Source: Adiantum capillus-veneris (taxonomy: Eukaryota; Streptophyta; Polypodiopsida; Polypodiales; Pteridaceae). Taken from it: 64,000 bases of DNA. The stretch lies in contig CM043966.1 in assembly GCA_014529385.2 (NCBI GenBank), forward strand, positions 41,233,537-41,297,536. Direction: 5' to 3'. Of the stretch, positions 12,053 to 22,957 are shown piece after piece. Position 1 is the stretch's first letter. Each line of letters starts with the position of its first letter. The notes under the pieces are model-generated. The model saw only the letters and a list, made by a program, of their open reading frames with translations. It searched no databases and had not been told where the DNA came from. Both the position numbers and the translations under genes were made by a program.

Positions 12053-13525
12053 TGATGCATGGTTTTTAGGACCCCTTCTGAAGATGCAATAAAGGCACAG
12101 TCAGTTGTTGGGGAGATGAGGATACTCTAGTCCAAGGGATCTCGAAAGAGAAGAAAAATCTACTTCACAAGCACCAAAGAGTAAAAAGTGCCATGGACAG
12201 AAGATACGTGGGAACGAGCTCTTATGCATGCCTACAACCTATATCTTAAGGAATAGCCCATTCTAGGTGTGAATTTCTAGTGAAATTTACACGAGGATGT
12301 TCGTGTGGACTCACAACACAGCATACTCCGTTTTCACTTTTTTACCTACAGTAAATATTTTTCACCTACATGGTAAATACAAATCACTTTTTACCTACAA
12401 TAACTTCTTTTACCCATGGTAAATATTTTTTACTGCACCATAAGTATTTGGTAGGTAACAGTTCACTGTTACTAGAAGCAGTGATTGGGCATCAACAATG
12501 CAGTTACAAGAGGAGAAAAGGGGAAAATCTTATGGTAAAGGTGAGTCAACAGGGATAAAGACTTTTGAGTTGAAAAGAGACATGCTGATTTTTTCAAAGA
12601 ACACATGTCCAAAGAAGCCATGGTTGAGGATTTTTTGAGAATTTGATATTCAGGAGGACCCAGCTGCCACCTCCCCCCTGCAGGTCCCCCCCTGACATGT
12701 GCAGAACCTCCAGTTTCAACAACCACCTTATCTGCTCTTAAATGCTGGTCAAGGCCTTATCCCCATGTGTCACAATCAAAAAAATCAGCATTTACCCTCC
12801 CCTCTCACATCACTCTAGAGAATATCTTGATGGTGACATATCAGGTGACCTCAATCTGTTGACCACCCTAAGCAAAAAGTAACCCCAATCATCGGATTTA
12901 AGCATGTTTATCCCTAATCCTAAACCCTCTCAGAAACCTATATAAGGAGGCCTTCTCTCACTCAAAACCAACACTTCATCCACTTCACCAAGCAACGAAG
13001 CTATGAAGACATTGCTCACAACGAGGAGCTATGGATGGAGCTCTACTCTCCCTCCCTCTCTCTCTCTCTCCCTCTAGTATGCTACATTACTAGCCCTAAA
13101 ACCTAAATAAGGAGTCTTCTCTCATGATCCATGGCCACCATCCTCGCCATCATTCTCTAAGGTATTGATGTGTTGCTAGTAGGATCATACCTACTTGCTG
13201 GGTTGATTGTTTTTGACAAGGGATTATGCCATCCTTGGCTTGCTTCTCTATATCCTTGTTATGTATGATCAGATGCCATTGTATTGTTAAGCTGATGTCT
13301 TGTGTATATATATGCTACATAAGGTCCCTAAGCTTTGTTTCTATGTCCATCATAATGCTAGAAGTCTCACTTGCCTATGTGCACTATGTGTGAGGTCCCT
13401 AAACCTCTTAATTTAGGGTGGTGCCCCCTTTCTTTTGTTCTTTGCTTGTTTGCATGAGGCATGGTTTGTGGAGTGTGCACGAGTACAGAGGCCACCCGAT
13501 TGCACTGCTCTTTTTCCCGCTATCA
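12053..13525 (+). repeat. T1 5' LTR
   Basis: It pairs with 20373-21892. A TATA-like CCTATATAAGGAGG lies near 12936-12950, followed by a (CT)-rich run near 13046-13077. Relative to the 3' LTR it lacks about 22 bp near 13348 and has a shorter CT run. Confidence 0.92.
12937..12950 (+). promoter_or_regulatory. TATA-box candidate of the T1 LTR
   Basis: CTATATAAGGAGG is conserved in both LTRs (3' copy near 21258). The CT-rich tract about 100 bp downstream would lie in the transcribed part. Confidence 0.6.
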
Positions 13526-13550
13526 TTTTGGTGTCCCCACTGAGGAGGGA
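13526..13550 (+). promoter_or_regulatory. T1 primer-binding site, tRNA not identified
   Basis: TTTTGGTGTCCCCACTGAGG follows the LTR end. T2 has TTTGGTGCCCCCACTGAGGA at the same place (49333 on), so the block is conserved. It is not the initiator-Met type. Confidence 0.55.
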
Positions 13551-13597
13551 TACATAGACCTTCAGTCCACAAGCAATGAAGATGTGCAATCTACAAC

Positions 13598-14600
13598 ATG
13601 GACGAATGGCATGAGGACTTTGCAAATTGCAGAACATAAGAGGAGGAGGCTTTAGAGGCCTTAAAAGCTTTCATCGAGGTCTTGTTACCAGGTTGCAGTG
13701 TCATTGAAATTCAAGAAGTAAGTCCTTCTACATGCCTTGTTCGTGATCGTCACCAACGAAGGAGAGTGAGAAGAAGAGCTTGATATACCTCTCCTCTCAC
13801 CCTACGAGTGCTCCAGAAACCTCCAACGCACACGAGATTGAAATATTCTACATCAACATACACGAAGGTACTGTGACACACATTAAGGGAAGAGAAAGCA
13901 TCACCAGACCTCTCTTTCCTGAGGAGCCGACTAAGAGGAGGAAGATCACCTCTACACCTAAGTGGCCTAAGGCCGCAGCGTGTGCTCAAGCGTAAGGTAA
14001 CATTTGGCTTAATCTCATTAATAAGGGATTACATGACCACTACAGGCAAGAAAAACGCTAGTGAGCAACCAATTTCAACCTCCAACTTGCAACAACGACT
14101 CTCACCCCTAAATCCTCCTGAAGCAAAGAGGCGAAGGCTTGCCTACAAGATTGCCGCCCATCTGCGAGTGCTCCCAGTGCACTTTGTGAATCCAGACACC
14201 ACCAATCCCAAGCCAACCTCCTGTCCGCGTGAAGATCACTTTGGATATTGTCCAAAGTGCTTTGGAGACCGGGTGAAAAGCCTCCCTGCCCTACCTTTGC
14301 TGCTAATTTTCAAGAAGTTATCTCAATCTAAGGAAACTATCTTAGTTGATGATGTGCTGCACATTAATGGTGTCACTTTCATTCGATGTGTTGCACATTA
14401 ATGGTGTCACTTTCATTCGTCATGCTGATTATGGTAATAGCATCCAATTGTTGCTTGCTAAAAGGCTCAACATTGTACAAAGTGTTGCCATCACGCCTTA
14501 CGTCTTCACAGATGCATTAGGAAGAGTCGAAGTGATCCGAGGTGCTGACTTTCTGTGGCTGATCAGGCTCATGGGTCCCAAGGTGGTGCAACTAAGATAG
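13598..14600 (+). pseudogene. T1 leader ORF1 upstream of gag, broken
   Basis: ATG 13598 opens MDEWHEDF, an in-frame TAA at 13637-13639 follows, then EEEALEALKAFIEVLLPGCS. T2 has the same start and block (49408 on), so it is a conserved coding segment placed before gag. Further open pieces at 13780-13995, 13982-14401 and 14346-14600 include an FGYCPKC motif (C-x2-C), in different frames. A 34 bp tandem duplication (14351-14384, 14385-14418) shifts the frame and splits the last two pieces. Ogre-type Tat elements are known to carry an extra ORF before gag; equating this one with it is inference. Function unknown. Confidence 0.5.
14351..14418 (+). repeat. 34 bp tandem duplication in the T1 leader ORF
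   Basis: Copies 14351-14384 and 14385-14418 differ by one base (GATGTGCTG / GATGTGTTG). The length is not a multiple of three, so it breaks the frame. Confidence 0.85.
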
Positions 14601-14616
14601 GCTATTGTGTGTAAGT

Positions 14617-14844
14617 ATGGATGCCAATAATGAGAATGATGATCCCCTCATATTTCCTTTCCATTTTGTGCGTCATATCTGTGTGAATATTTGTATTGAT
14701 AGAAAAATCTTTTATCAGCAAAGAATAGCCCTATTGTTTGGAGCCGAGAGACTTGGGGAAATCTTGCGCTCTCCTCATCCTGTCATTCTACCCTTACTAG
14801 ACTATTACCATTCCTTTGATGTGTCGATCTTCATCCTATTTTGA
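14617..14844 (+). CDS. T1 leader ORF2, conserved small ORF before gag
   Basis: ATG 14617 gives 75 residues. Blocks IDRKIFYQQ, LFGAERL and EILRSPHPVILPL, then DYYHSFDVSIFILF, recur in T2 (50055-50273) as IDRKVFYQ, LFGAEML and EILRSPHPIILPL. Conservation at the protein level between two diverged elements argues that it was translated, alone or as the last exon of leader ORF1. No domain is recognised. It ends about 90 bp before the gag ATG. Confidence 0.5.
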   Translation: MDANNENDDPLIFPFHFVRHICVNICIDRKIFYQQRIALLFGAERLGEILRSPHPVILPLLDYYHSFDVSIFILF

Positions 14845-14935
14845 GCTAAGTTGTGCTAAAGCTCCAAATTGTAATTACCATACTCTATTTTAAAATAAAT
14901 TGGAGCTATTTGTGTAATTGTTTACTCTCTCACTT

Positions 14936-16780
14936 ATGGCCTTCCCTAATTTTTATGGGAAGCCTGGGGAGGTTGCTCCAGACTTTTTGGATAATTTGGA
15001 AATGGCCTTTCTTGTATCGGGAAGGGATGACAAAGCTACTAAGTTAAGGGCCTTTCCTTTGGTCTTGAGGGAAGGTGCAAAATTATGGTATCAAACTTTG
15101 GCACCTGAAGAGAGAAGAGACTGGGAGTCCTTAAAGATGGCCTTCATCGAAGAATTTCGCTGCCATGAGCCTCCAGAGGAGATATGGAGACAGCTCTTAG
15201 AGCTACGCCAAACATCACCCAATGACTATAGAAGCTATGAAGGAAAGTTTTCCAACCTGTGGGAGAAATGGTGTGCATCATTAGGTGAAGGAGAAAGGGC
15301 GCCAGAATGCCTAAAGAAGGACTGTTTCCTGGCAGGGCTTTACCCCATCCTTCGAGAAAAGGTAAAAGGTAAATTCCCAGATACCTTTGATAAAGCTATG
15401 ACTTATGCAAGGGAGAAGGATAGGAAGTTAAAATTCCAAGCTCAACTACAAGGGGGAATGGAGCCTCCACCACTAGCTCAACCTACGGCAAGGGTAGTAG
15501 CAGGGACAGGAGCAACAGACCAAGAGTCCTCTCAACAAGAATTAATTCAACAAATCACCAATCAACTAGAGAGCCTGTCCATCAATCTGGTTCAAGGTGT
15601 AAGGGCTCCCCAGCCAGGAAATGAACGAAATAGACAAGAAGGACAAAGGCAAGCACGTGAGTACATTTGCTACAACTGTGGAGAGGTAGGTCACGGCATG
15701 TATTATTGCCCCCATCCACGACGCTATCAAGGAAATGGTAATCAAAGACGGCCTCCTCGCCAGCAAGTCACTCCTCCTCGAGCTAGGCCACTAAATGGAC
15801 AAAATGCACACGTGGCTCCACCAATCCAAATATTGAGACCCCCTTCTCCACCACCACAAGCACCAGCAGAGATCCCTCCACTACCATTGGGAGGGGAGGA
15901 CAGGGCTGTCTCTTTCATAAGTCTTGACAATGGTAAGGATAAAGGGAAAGAAAAAATGGAGGAAGCTGTTGCCATGCCAATAAAGAGAGTTAGGAGACAA
16001 AGAGCTGATGAAATGGAAGCTTCAGAGCCGGGTAAAGGGAATGAGGGTTCCTCCCAAGTGATAGGAGACAAGAAAAGGAAGATTAGGTCAAGGAGGCACA
16101 TAGGAGTAGAAGACTTTCCACTTGGGGTAGGATCCATACCTTACGACCTGGTAGCAGATGTGAGTAAGCAAGGACCAAAGATTTCATGGCAGCAACTCCT
16201 CCACCTTTCCCCAAAGATGCGTAGAACCTGGTCTAAGATGGTCAACACCAGGAGGGCTAAGGCAAAGTCAGTTGGGTCTATTAGTGCAAGAGGCATGAAG
16301 GATATCGTGCCAGTTATTGATGCAGAGATTAAGAGTCAGCGAGTCTCCAATGTGTACGTAGATGGTGGAGCCGAGATTTTTGTTATGACAGAGAAATTAA
16401 TGCACAGGTTGGGTTTGGAAGTAAACGAGCAAACTTCCTTACAAGCTAAGATGGCAAATAATGTAAGGGTGGCTTGTGTGGGAAAGGTTAATGGAGTGAA
16501 GGTTTCAGCTTTTGGTGTTGCAATCTCAATTGATGCTTATGTGATCCCAACTAAGGGGGAGGGCTATCCGCTAATCCTTGGAAGACCTTGGCTTATGGCT
16601 ATGAAAGCTAGGCAAGATTGGGAGACAGGTTCCCTTGAGTTGCGACCAAATCATAAGGTAAGTGGCAAGCAACAAAAAATTGTGTATGACATGAAGCAGG
16701 GTAGACAACAAGACCTAGAGATGGAGACTTCTATGGATGAATGGAGCACAAGCAGTTGCTCTTCATCTGAGGATGAGTGA
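14936..16780 (+). CDS. T1 gag-protease, 614 residues, intact ORF
   Basis: ATG 14936 (MAFPNFYG) is chosen because T2 gag begins at the equivalent MASVSFPTFNG. Order: gag core (residues about 10-190; ERRDWESLK, LWEKW), a P/Q-rich linker, CCHC zinc knuckle CYNCGEVGHGMYYC (about 245), a basic linker (KKRKIRSRR, about 380), and a retropepsin-like block YVDGGAEIFVM (about 475), followed by ILGRPWLMAM (about 545). The catalytic triplet reads D-G-G rather than D-S/T-G, in both T1 and T2. The product would form the particle and mature the polyprotein. It ends at a single TGA, 16778-16780, with pol continuing in the same frame. Confidence 0.85.
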   Translation: MAFPNFYGKPGEVAPDFLDNLEMAFLVSGRDDKATKLRAFPLVLREGAKLWYQTLAPEERRDWESLKMAFIEEFRCHEPPEEIWRQLLELRQTSPNDYRSYEGKFSNLWEKWCASLGEGERAPECLKKDCFLAGLYPILREKVKGKFPDTFDKAMTYAREKDRKLKFQAQLQGGMEPPPLAQPTARVVAGTGATDQESSQQELIQQITNQLESLSINLVQGVRAPQPGNERNRQEGQRQAREYICYNCGEVGHGMYYCPHPRRYQGNGNQRRPPRQQVTPPRARPLNGQNAHVAPPIQILRPPSPPPQAPAEIPPLPLGGEDRAVSFISLDNGKDKGKEKMEEAVAMPIKRVRRQRADEMEASEPGKGNEGSSQVIGDKKRKIRSRRHIGVEDFPLGVGSIPYDLVADVSKQGPKISWQQLLHLSPKMRRTWSKMVNTRRAKAKSVGSISARGMKDIVPVIDAEIKSQRVSNVYVDGGAEIFVMTEKLMHRLGLEVNEQTSLQAKMANNVRVACVGKVNGVKVSAFGVAISIDAYVIPTKGEGYPLILGRPWLMAMKARQDWETGSLELRPNHKVSGKQQKIVYDMKQGRQQDLEMETSMDEWSTSSCSSSEDE

Positions 16781-19130
16781 TCTGAGGAGGATGCTAGCTC
16801 TTTGGAAGTCATGGGTATAATACTGCGAAACCCAGAAGGAGAAGGTGGTCAAGACTCTCTAAACAAGGAAGAAGCCACAGGCTTAGAGGAGATGCTAGCT
16901 AAGGACCTACTAGAAGAAGAGAGAGAACCCTATTTGCAGGTACTAAAGAAGCATGCTGGCCTCTTTATAACTGATTACGAGCACATTAAAGGAGTGACGG
17001 TAACCCAACACCATATCCAATTAAAGGAAGGTGCCAAACCAGTGGTGCAAAGGCTAAGGAGATTAGGGCTAGTGCAACAAGATGCACTCTTAAAAGAAGT
17101 AAAAAGATTACTCAAGGCAGGATTTATCTACCCAGTGGAAGATTCTGAGTGGGTGTCTCCAGTTGTGGTAGCACCAAAGAAAAATGGGAAGTGGAGGGTA
17201 TGTGTGGATTACAAGCCTCTAAACACAGCCACAAAAAGGGACCATTTTCCTTTGCCTTTTCAAGATGAAATACTAAATGAAGTGGCTGGTCATGAAAGGT
17301 ACACAGTGTGTGATGGGTACTCAGGCTACTTCCAAATCAGAATTGCAGATGAAGACCAAAGAAAGACTACCTTCATAACACCTTGGGGGTGTTTTGCTTA
17401 TAGAGTTATGCCTTTTGGTTTAACTAATGCCCCAACTACTTTCCAAAGGTTTATGAACTTGGTGTTTCAACCTTACTTTGGTAAGTCCATACGAGTCTTC
17501 ATTGATGATTTTTGCATTTACAGCTCTAGGGAAGTACATCTGTCCAAGGTTGATGAAGGTTTCACCTGTCTGGCCCAATTGGGTGGGCAATTGAATAAAG
17601 ACAACTGCCACATAGGTGAGAGCAAGGTCACTCTACTAGGCCATGTTGGATGGTATTGAGGCTGACCCTGAAAAGGTAAAGACATTTTTAGCTTTACCTA
17701 CTCCTTCAAACGTGAAGCAACTAGTCTCCTTCATTCAAAAGGTTCGCTACATGGGACGATTCATACATCTCCTTTCTCAGGCAATCTATCCTTTGCAGCA
17801 GCTCACTAAACACAGTACATTGACATGGAGTGAGGAGGGTGAAAGGTGCTTTCAAGAAGTTAAAACCATTTTGAGCTCATTGCCTGTCGTCCTACAACCC
17901 ACATGGGGTGAATTATTCTATGTAAATCCTAGTGTAGGTCCAGAAGCTCTAGGAGCTGTCTTGATGCAAAAAGACCCAAAGACATCTCTCATGAGACCAG
18001 TCTACTTCTCTAGTAGAGTGATGACAGCTGCTGAAAAGGGTTTCAGCGCAACTGAGCAATTGGTGCTAGCTCTTAAGATTGTAGTGGAGAAGTTTCGGGC
18101 TTACTTACTTCCGAGACAATTTGTGGTGATCACAAATGAGGAGGTTTTTCCATATGCCCTACAACACATGGAATTGTCTCAAAGAATAGCAAAGTGGGTG
18201 GTGCAGCTTCAAGAGTTTGACTACACACTACAAGTAGAGGATTCCACCCGTGCTTGTTTGGCAGATGTCCTTACACAAAGGTGTTATGAGAAGGCCAAGA
18301 AAGAGGCACCTAGTAAGGTACCGCCTATCCCGGAGCCTGAAGTTCTACTGGGAGCACACGCTCTGTATTTTGATGGGGCTTACAAGGGGACCAAAGACAA
18401 GGCATCAGCAGGCATAGTAATATTAGGTCCAGAGAAGGAGAAGATCTTTGCAAAAGGGTTTCATCTAAAAGAGGTTCATTCTAACAATGAGGCAGAGTAC
18501 CATGCCCTTGTTTTAGGGTTGCAATGTTTTCTTTCTCAGGGCATCACAAAGCTAAATGTTTTTGGTGACTCCATGTTTATTGTTAAGAAAATGGTTGGTG
18601 TATGGGCCTGTAAAAATGACAAATTGTCTGTTAAGATGAGGGAAGCAAAGGCCTTGTTGAAGGGTTTTAAAGAAGTTCGAGTGCACTTTGTACCAAGAGA
18701 TCAAAATCGAGAAGCAGATGCCTTAGCAGGTGAAGAACTACAAACTCTCATAGTAGGTGCTATCCTTGTGAAAAGTCCTTTATACCAGGGAAAGGAGGAG
18801 CTGCATGATTTACTTTACTTTCTTGAGCATTGTGAAGCACCCTCTGGTATGAGTAAAAGTGAACGTAGGTGGTTGGCAAAAAAGGCTACCAGCTATAGCT
18901 TAGTGAATGAGGACTTGTATTGTAGAGGGAAAGATGCTGTCTTAAGGAGAGTTCCTGCATCCCAAGAGATAAAGGATATTTTGTTTAGTTGTCATGAAGG
19001 TGTGTGTGGTGGCCACTTTGCACAAGAGATTACTAGCAAAAATATTTTACAAGCAAGGTTCACGTGGCCAAGCCTCCATCGAGATGTACAACATTGGTGC
19101 CGCACATGTGAGGTGGGGGATAGATGCAAT
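16781..19130 (+). pseudogene. T1 reverse transcriptase and two RNase H domains
   Basis: The frame continues past the TGA at 16778 into RT: WRVCVDYKPLN (about 17190), YSGYFQI (about 17320), catalytic FIDDFCIYSS (17498 on). A small deletion near 17645 (GHV then DGIEADP) shifts the frame; 17643-19247 is open afterwards. The first RNase H has YVNPSVG where an active enzyme has an Asp, so it looks catalytically dead. A second RNase H (18357-18740) shows D in YFDGAYKG, E in NNEAEYHAL, D in VFGDSMF and D in READALA. An integrase zinc-binding domain follows (H in CHEGVCGGH, CRTC near 19105). A dead first plus a live second RNase H is known of the Tat lineage. Confidence 0.85.
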
Positions 19131-19962
19131 AGGGCCACTACCTTGCACTCAATCAGGGAAGGAATACATCATTATGGGGGTGGAGTACATGACCAGATGG
19201 GCAGAAGCTCGTCCCACAAAGCGCATCACAGCCAAGGACGTGAGTGATTTCATTTTTGAATGCCTTTGTTTCCGTTTTGGCACACCTTTGGAGATTCTCT
19301 CGGATAGGGGACCGGGATTTCGAGATGATTTAGTCGGGCAATTGATGAGCAAGCTAAAAATCAAGCGCAGGCACTCTACACCATACTACCCTGAGTGCAA
19401 TGGTCTTGTGGAAAAGGTAAATGGTCTTATATGTAAAATCATCACTAAGCAAGTGCATTTACATCCTAAGGCATGGGACAAACACCTAGATGCAGCACTT
19501 TGGGCCTACAGAACATCCTTTAAAACATTATTGGGGTATACACCTTTTCACTTGGTTTACGGGCAAGAGGCACTATTGCCTATAGAAGTGGAGCTAGCGA
19601 GCCTCCGAGTTCTAAAAGCACATCAAGAGGATAGTCAAGAGAAGCAGGTGGAAGGAAGAATCATCGATTTGGAGAGGTTAGGGCTAGATCGAGAGTCAGC
19701 AGTGAAGTACTATGCACCCCAGGCAGAGAAGAAACGAAATAAGTTCAATCGCAACCTTGTCAAGAAAGGTATCAAGGAAGGTTCTTTAGTGCTCAGATAC
19801 GACAATCGCTTTGATCGCAGGAAGGATGGTAAGTTCTTGCTTAAGTGGGAAGGCCCTTTTGTAGTGATACAGAGGTTCTCAAATGGTAGTTACAAACTAG
19901 GTGACCTAGATGGTAAGGTACATCAGACCCCGGTAAATGGTTGGCGATTGAAGGCCTACTAA
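19131..19962 (+). pseudogene. T1 integrase core and C terminus
   Basis: After CRTC (about 19107) roughly 75 bp present in T2 are missing and the frame changes. The core is then open: D in WGIDAIGPLP, D in LSDRGPGF, E in NGLVEKVNG, followed by WAYRTSFK, FHLVYGQEALLP and a basic C-terminal region ending at a TAA before 19963. No chromodomain follows. It would insert element cDNA in the nucleus. The only visible damage is the deletion between zinc domain and core. Confidence 0.85.
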
Positions 19963-20372
19963 TGTCGTCTTTCACAGCCATATGCTGGTGAAATCAATGC
20001 TAAGGATGGTTCAGAGGAGAGCTCATCATATTCGAGCTCCAACTAAGGTAACAATCATGTACATAGTCGTTTCAAAGAAAAAAAAAAAGGAAAAAAAAGA
20101 GAAGAAAAAAAGAAAAAAAGAGAATGCTACCAGTGAAAGCGGATATTGACAATGGATGGGGTATGGCTTTCAAGGGTCTAGGAGACCAGTTGTTAGTCAT
20201 GGATGGATACAATTATTCATCAGAAAGGACTAAACAGGGTGCATCAGCCAAGAAAGCAGTAACATGGCAAATTCAATTGGTACCAGGTGGGTAAGTATTC
20301 AAGAGAACCCTATTGTAGCACAACCTACAGCTAGAGGCATCAAATACCTCTAGCTTAAGGGGGAGGGCTATA
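19963..20372 (+). other. T1 3' untranslated region
   Basis: No ORF. An A-rich stretch lies at about 20070-20125. It ends with the purine tract AAGGGGGAGGGCTA (about 20357-20370) that would prime plus-strand synthesis. Confidence 0.8.
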
Positions 20373-21892
20373 TGATGCATGGTTTTTAGGACCCCTTCTG
20401 AAGATGCAATAAAGGCACAGTCAGTTGTTGGGGAGATGAGGATACTCTAGTCCAAGGGATCTCGAAAGAGAAGAAAAATCTACTTCACAAGCACCAAAGA
20501 GTAAAAAGTGCCATGGACAGAAGATACGTGGGAACGAGCTCTTATGCATGCCTACAACCTATATCTTACAGAATAGCCCATTCTAGGTGTGAATTTCTAG
20601 TGAAATTTACACGAGGATGTTCGTGTGGACTCACAGCACAGCATACTCCATTTTCACTTTGTTACCTACAGTAAATATTTTTCACCTACATGGTAAATAC
20701 AAATCACTTTTTACCTACAGTAACTTTTTTTACCCATGGTAAATATTTTTTACTGCACCATAAGTATTTGGTAGGTAACAATTCACTGTTACTAGAAGTA
20801 GTGATTGGGCATCAACAATGCAGTTATAGGAGGAGAAAAGGGGAAAATATTATGGTAAAGGTGAGTCAACAGGGATAAAGACTTTTGAGTTGAAAAGAGA
20901 CATGCTGATCTTTTCAAAGAACACATGTCAAAAGAAGCCATGGTTGAGGATTTTTTGAGAATTTGATATTCAGGAGGACCCAGCTGCCACCTCTTCCCTG
21001 CAGGTCCCCCCCTGACATGTGCAGAACCTCCAGTTTCAACAGCCACCTTACCTGCTCTTAAATGCTGGTCAAGGCCTTATCCCCATGTGTCACAATAAGA
21101 AAAATCAGCATTTACCCTCCCCTCTCACATCACTCTAGATAATATCTTGATGGTGACATATCAGGTGACCTCAATGTGTTGACCACCCTAAGCAAAAAGT
21201 AACCGCAATCAACGGATTTAAGCATGTTTATCCCTAATCCTAAACCCTCTCAGAAACCTATATAAGGAGGCCTTCTCTCACTCAAAACCAACACTTCACC
21301 CACTTCACCAAGCAACGAAGCTATGACGACATTGCTCACAACGAGGAGCTATGGATGGAGCTCTACTCTCTCTCCCTCTCTCTCTCTCTCTCCCTCTCCC
21401 TCTCTCTCTCTCTCTCCCTCTAGTATGCTACATTACTAGCCCTAAAACCTAAATAAGGAGTCTTCTCTCATGCTCCATGGCCACCATCCTCGCCATCATT
21501 CTCTAAGGTATTGATGTGTTGCTAGTAGGATCATACCTACTTGCTGGGTTGATTGTTTTTGACAAGGGATTATGCCATCCTTGGCTTGCTTCTCTATATC
21601 CTTGTTATGTATGATCAGATGCCGTTGTATTGTTAAGCTGATGTCTTGTGTATATATATGCTACATAAGGTCTCTAACCTTTGTTTCTATGTGTTTTGCC
21701 ATATGTTTTGATGCCATCATAATGCTAGAAGTCTCACTTGCCTATGTGCACTATGTGTGAGGTCCCTAAACCTCTTAATTTAGGGTGGTGCCCCCTTTGT
21801 TTTGTTCTTTGCTTGTTTGCATGAGGCGTGGTTTGTGGAGTGTGCACAAGTACAGAGGCCACCCGATTGCACTGCTCTTTTTCCCGCTATCA
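20373..21892 (+). repeat. T1 3' LTR
   Basis: It pairs with 12053-13525. The CT/CCCTCT run (about 21364-21420) is longer than in the 5' LTR, and about 22 bp near 21692 are present here only. Confidence 0.92.
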
Positions 21893-22602
21893 TTACCCTT
21901 AGTGGAGTATGCTTACAATAACACTGTACATACTTCCACGGGAAAAGCACCTTTCAAGGTAATTGAGGGAAGATCAAAAAGTCCCTTGCTACTTAAGGTA
22001 CATGGGAAGATCTTCGCTGCAGATGAGTGTAGCCGAGACCTACAAGAATCTTTCCAAAATATTAAGGATGCTATCTCTATCTCACAGCAAAGGCAAAAGG
22101 CTGCTGCTGACAAGCACAGAAGAGCCCAAGCCTTTAAAGAAAACGATTGGGTCTTGTTAAAGTTTCCCAAGGCTTGATTAAGGCACACAACGGGCAAGAA
22201 TCCTACGGGTCACGAAAAGTACTATGCTAAACTAGCAAAAAGGTACTATGGTCCCTTTCAGATTCTTAGGCCAATCAATGAGATGGCCTATCAACTCAAG
22301 TTGCCCAATCATTGGCTCATACACAATGCTTTTCATGTGAGCCTATTAAAGCCTTACAAAGGAGAGCCACCTCAAGAACCAACTATTGAAGACCCACCGG
22401 AGATCGAGGACCAAGAGGAGGTGCTGCAGCCCGAGTCCATTCTCCGACATGAAGACAAGGTACTAAGAGGCGGTAAGACTATCCGATGATATCTTATTAA
22501 GTTTAAGAATTATCCTTTTGAAGATGTTAGATGGATGCAAGGCATACAATTAAAGGATAACCTAAACCTTGTCAATGCTTACAATGCTTCCCAAGAGTAA
22601 GA
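21893..22602 (+). pseudogene. A1 integrase C terminus and chromodomain-like tail, two TGA stops
   Basis: This resumes the A1 integrase after T1 with LPLVEYAYNN and APFKVIEG, continues through a helical KDAISISQQRQKAAADKHRRA region, then [11 protein letters not shown] and a chromodomain-like block ([28 protein letters not shown]). TGA stops are at 22175-22177 and 22487-22489; at both places the inverted relative A2 has CGA. Chromodomains of chromoviral integrases steer insertion toward modified histones. Confidence 0.85.
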
Positions 22603-22957
22603 AAATGTGCAAAATGTTAAAAAATGAACAAAGTTTTTGTCTTATAAGACTCTCCTTTTCTTTATTTGTGCACAAAAATGAAGTAGTATGCATTCTTAGA
22701 TCAAGTTTGTGGAGACGACGTTTCCCAAACACCAAGTAGAGCTTGTCACTCTACTACGGAAGACTGATAGGACTAATGTGCAGACATGCTTGCGGCAGCC
22801 TCAGGCTCTCAAGCGCCAAATGGACTAGTCATCCATTGCGGAATGATGTCATAGGGCAACATAGGGATCCTCTACCCGCTAAGAAAAGGACTCATGAACA
22901 TGCTTTATCTTCTCTACACCATAGTCGAGGATGACTATGATTTCAAGAGAGAGGTAA
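22603..22957 (+). other. A1 3' untranslated region with polypurine tract
   Basis: No ORF of note. It ends ATTTCAAGAGAGAGGTAA just before the 3' LTR and matches 62050-62408 in A2. Confidence 0.75.

Larger units (their letters stand above)
12053..21892 (+). mobile_element. T1: Tat-like Ty3/Gypsy element nested in the A1 integrase
   Basis: LTRs are 12053-13525 and 20373-21892 (TGATGCATGG...CTATCA). The flanks are TTAAC (12048-12052) and TTACC (21893-21897). The uninterrupted relative A2 reads TTACC at this point, so the left copy has mutated. A purine tract AAGGGGGAGGGCTA precedes the 3' LTR. The order is leader ORFs, gag-protease, RT, degenerate RNase H, second RNase H, integrase, without chromodomain, which fits the Tat lineage (Ogre/Retand-type). 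Confidence 0.92.

Noticed and set aside
12370-12726. Small ORFs in both T1 LTRs
   Set aside because: Same sequence in both LTRs, no motif, many substitutions that look unconstrained.
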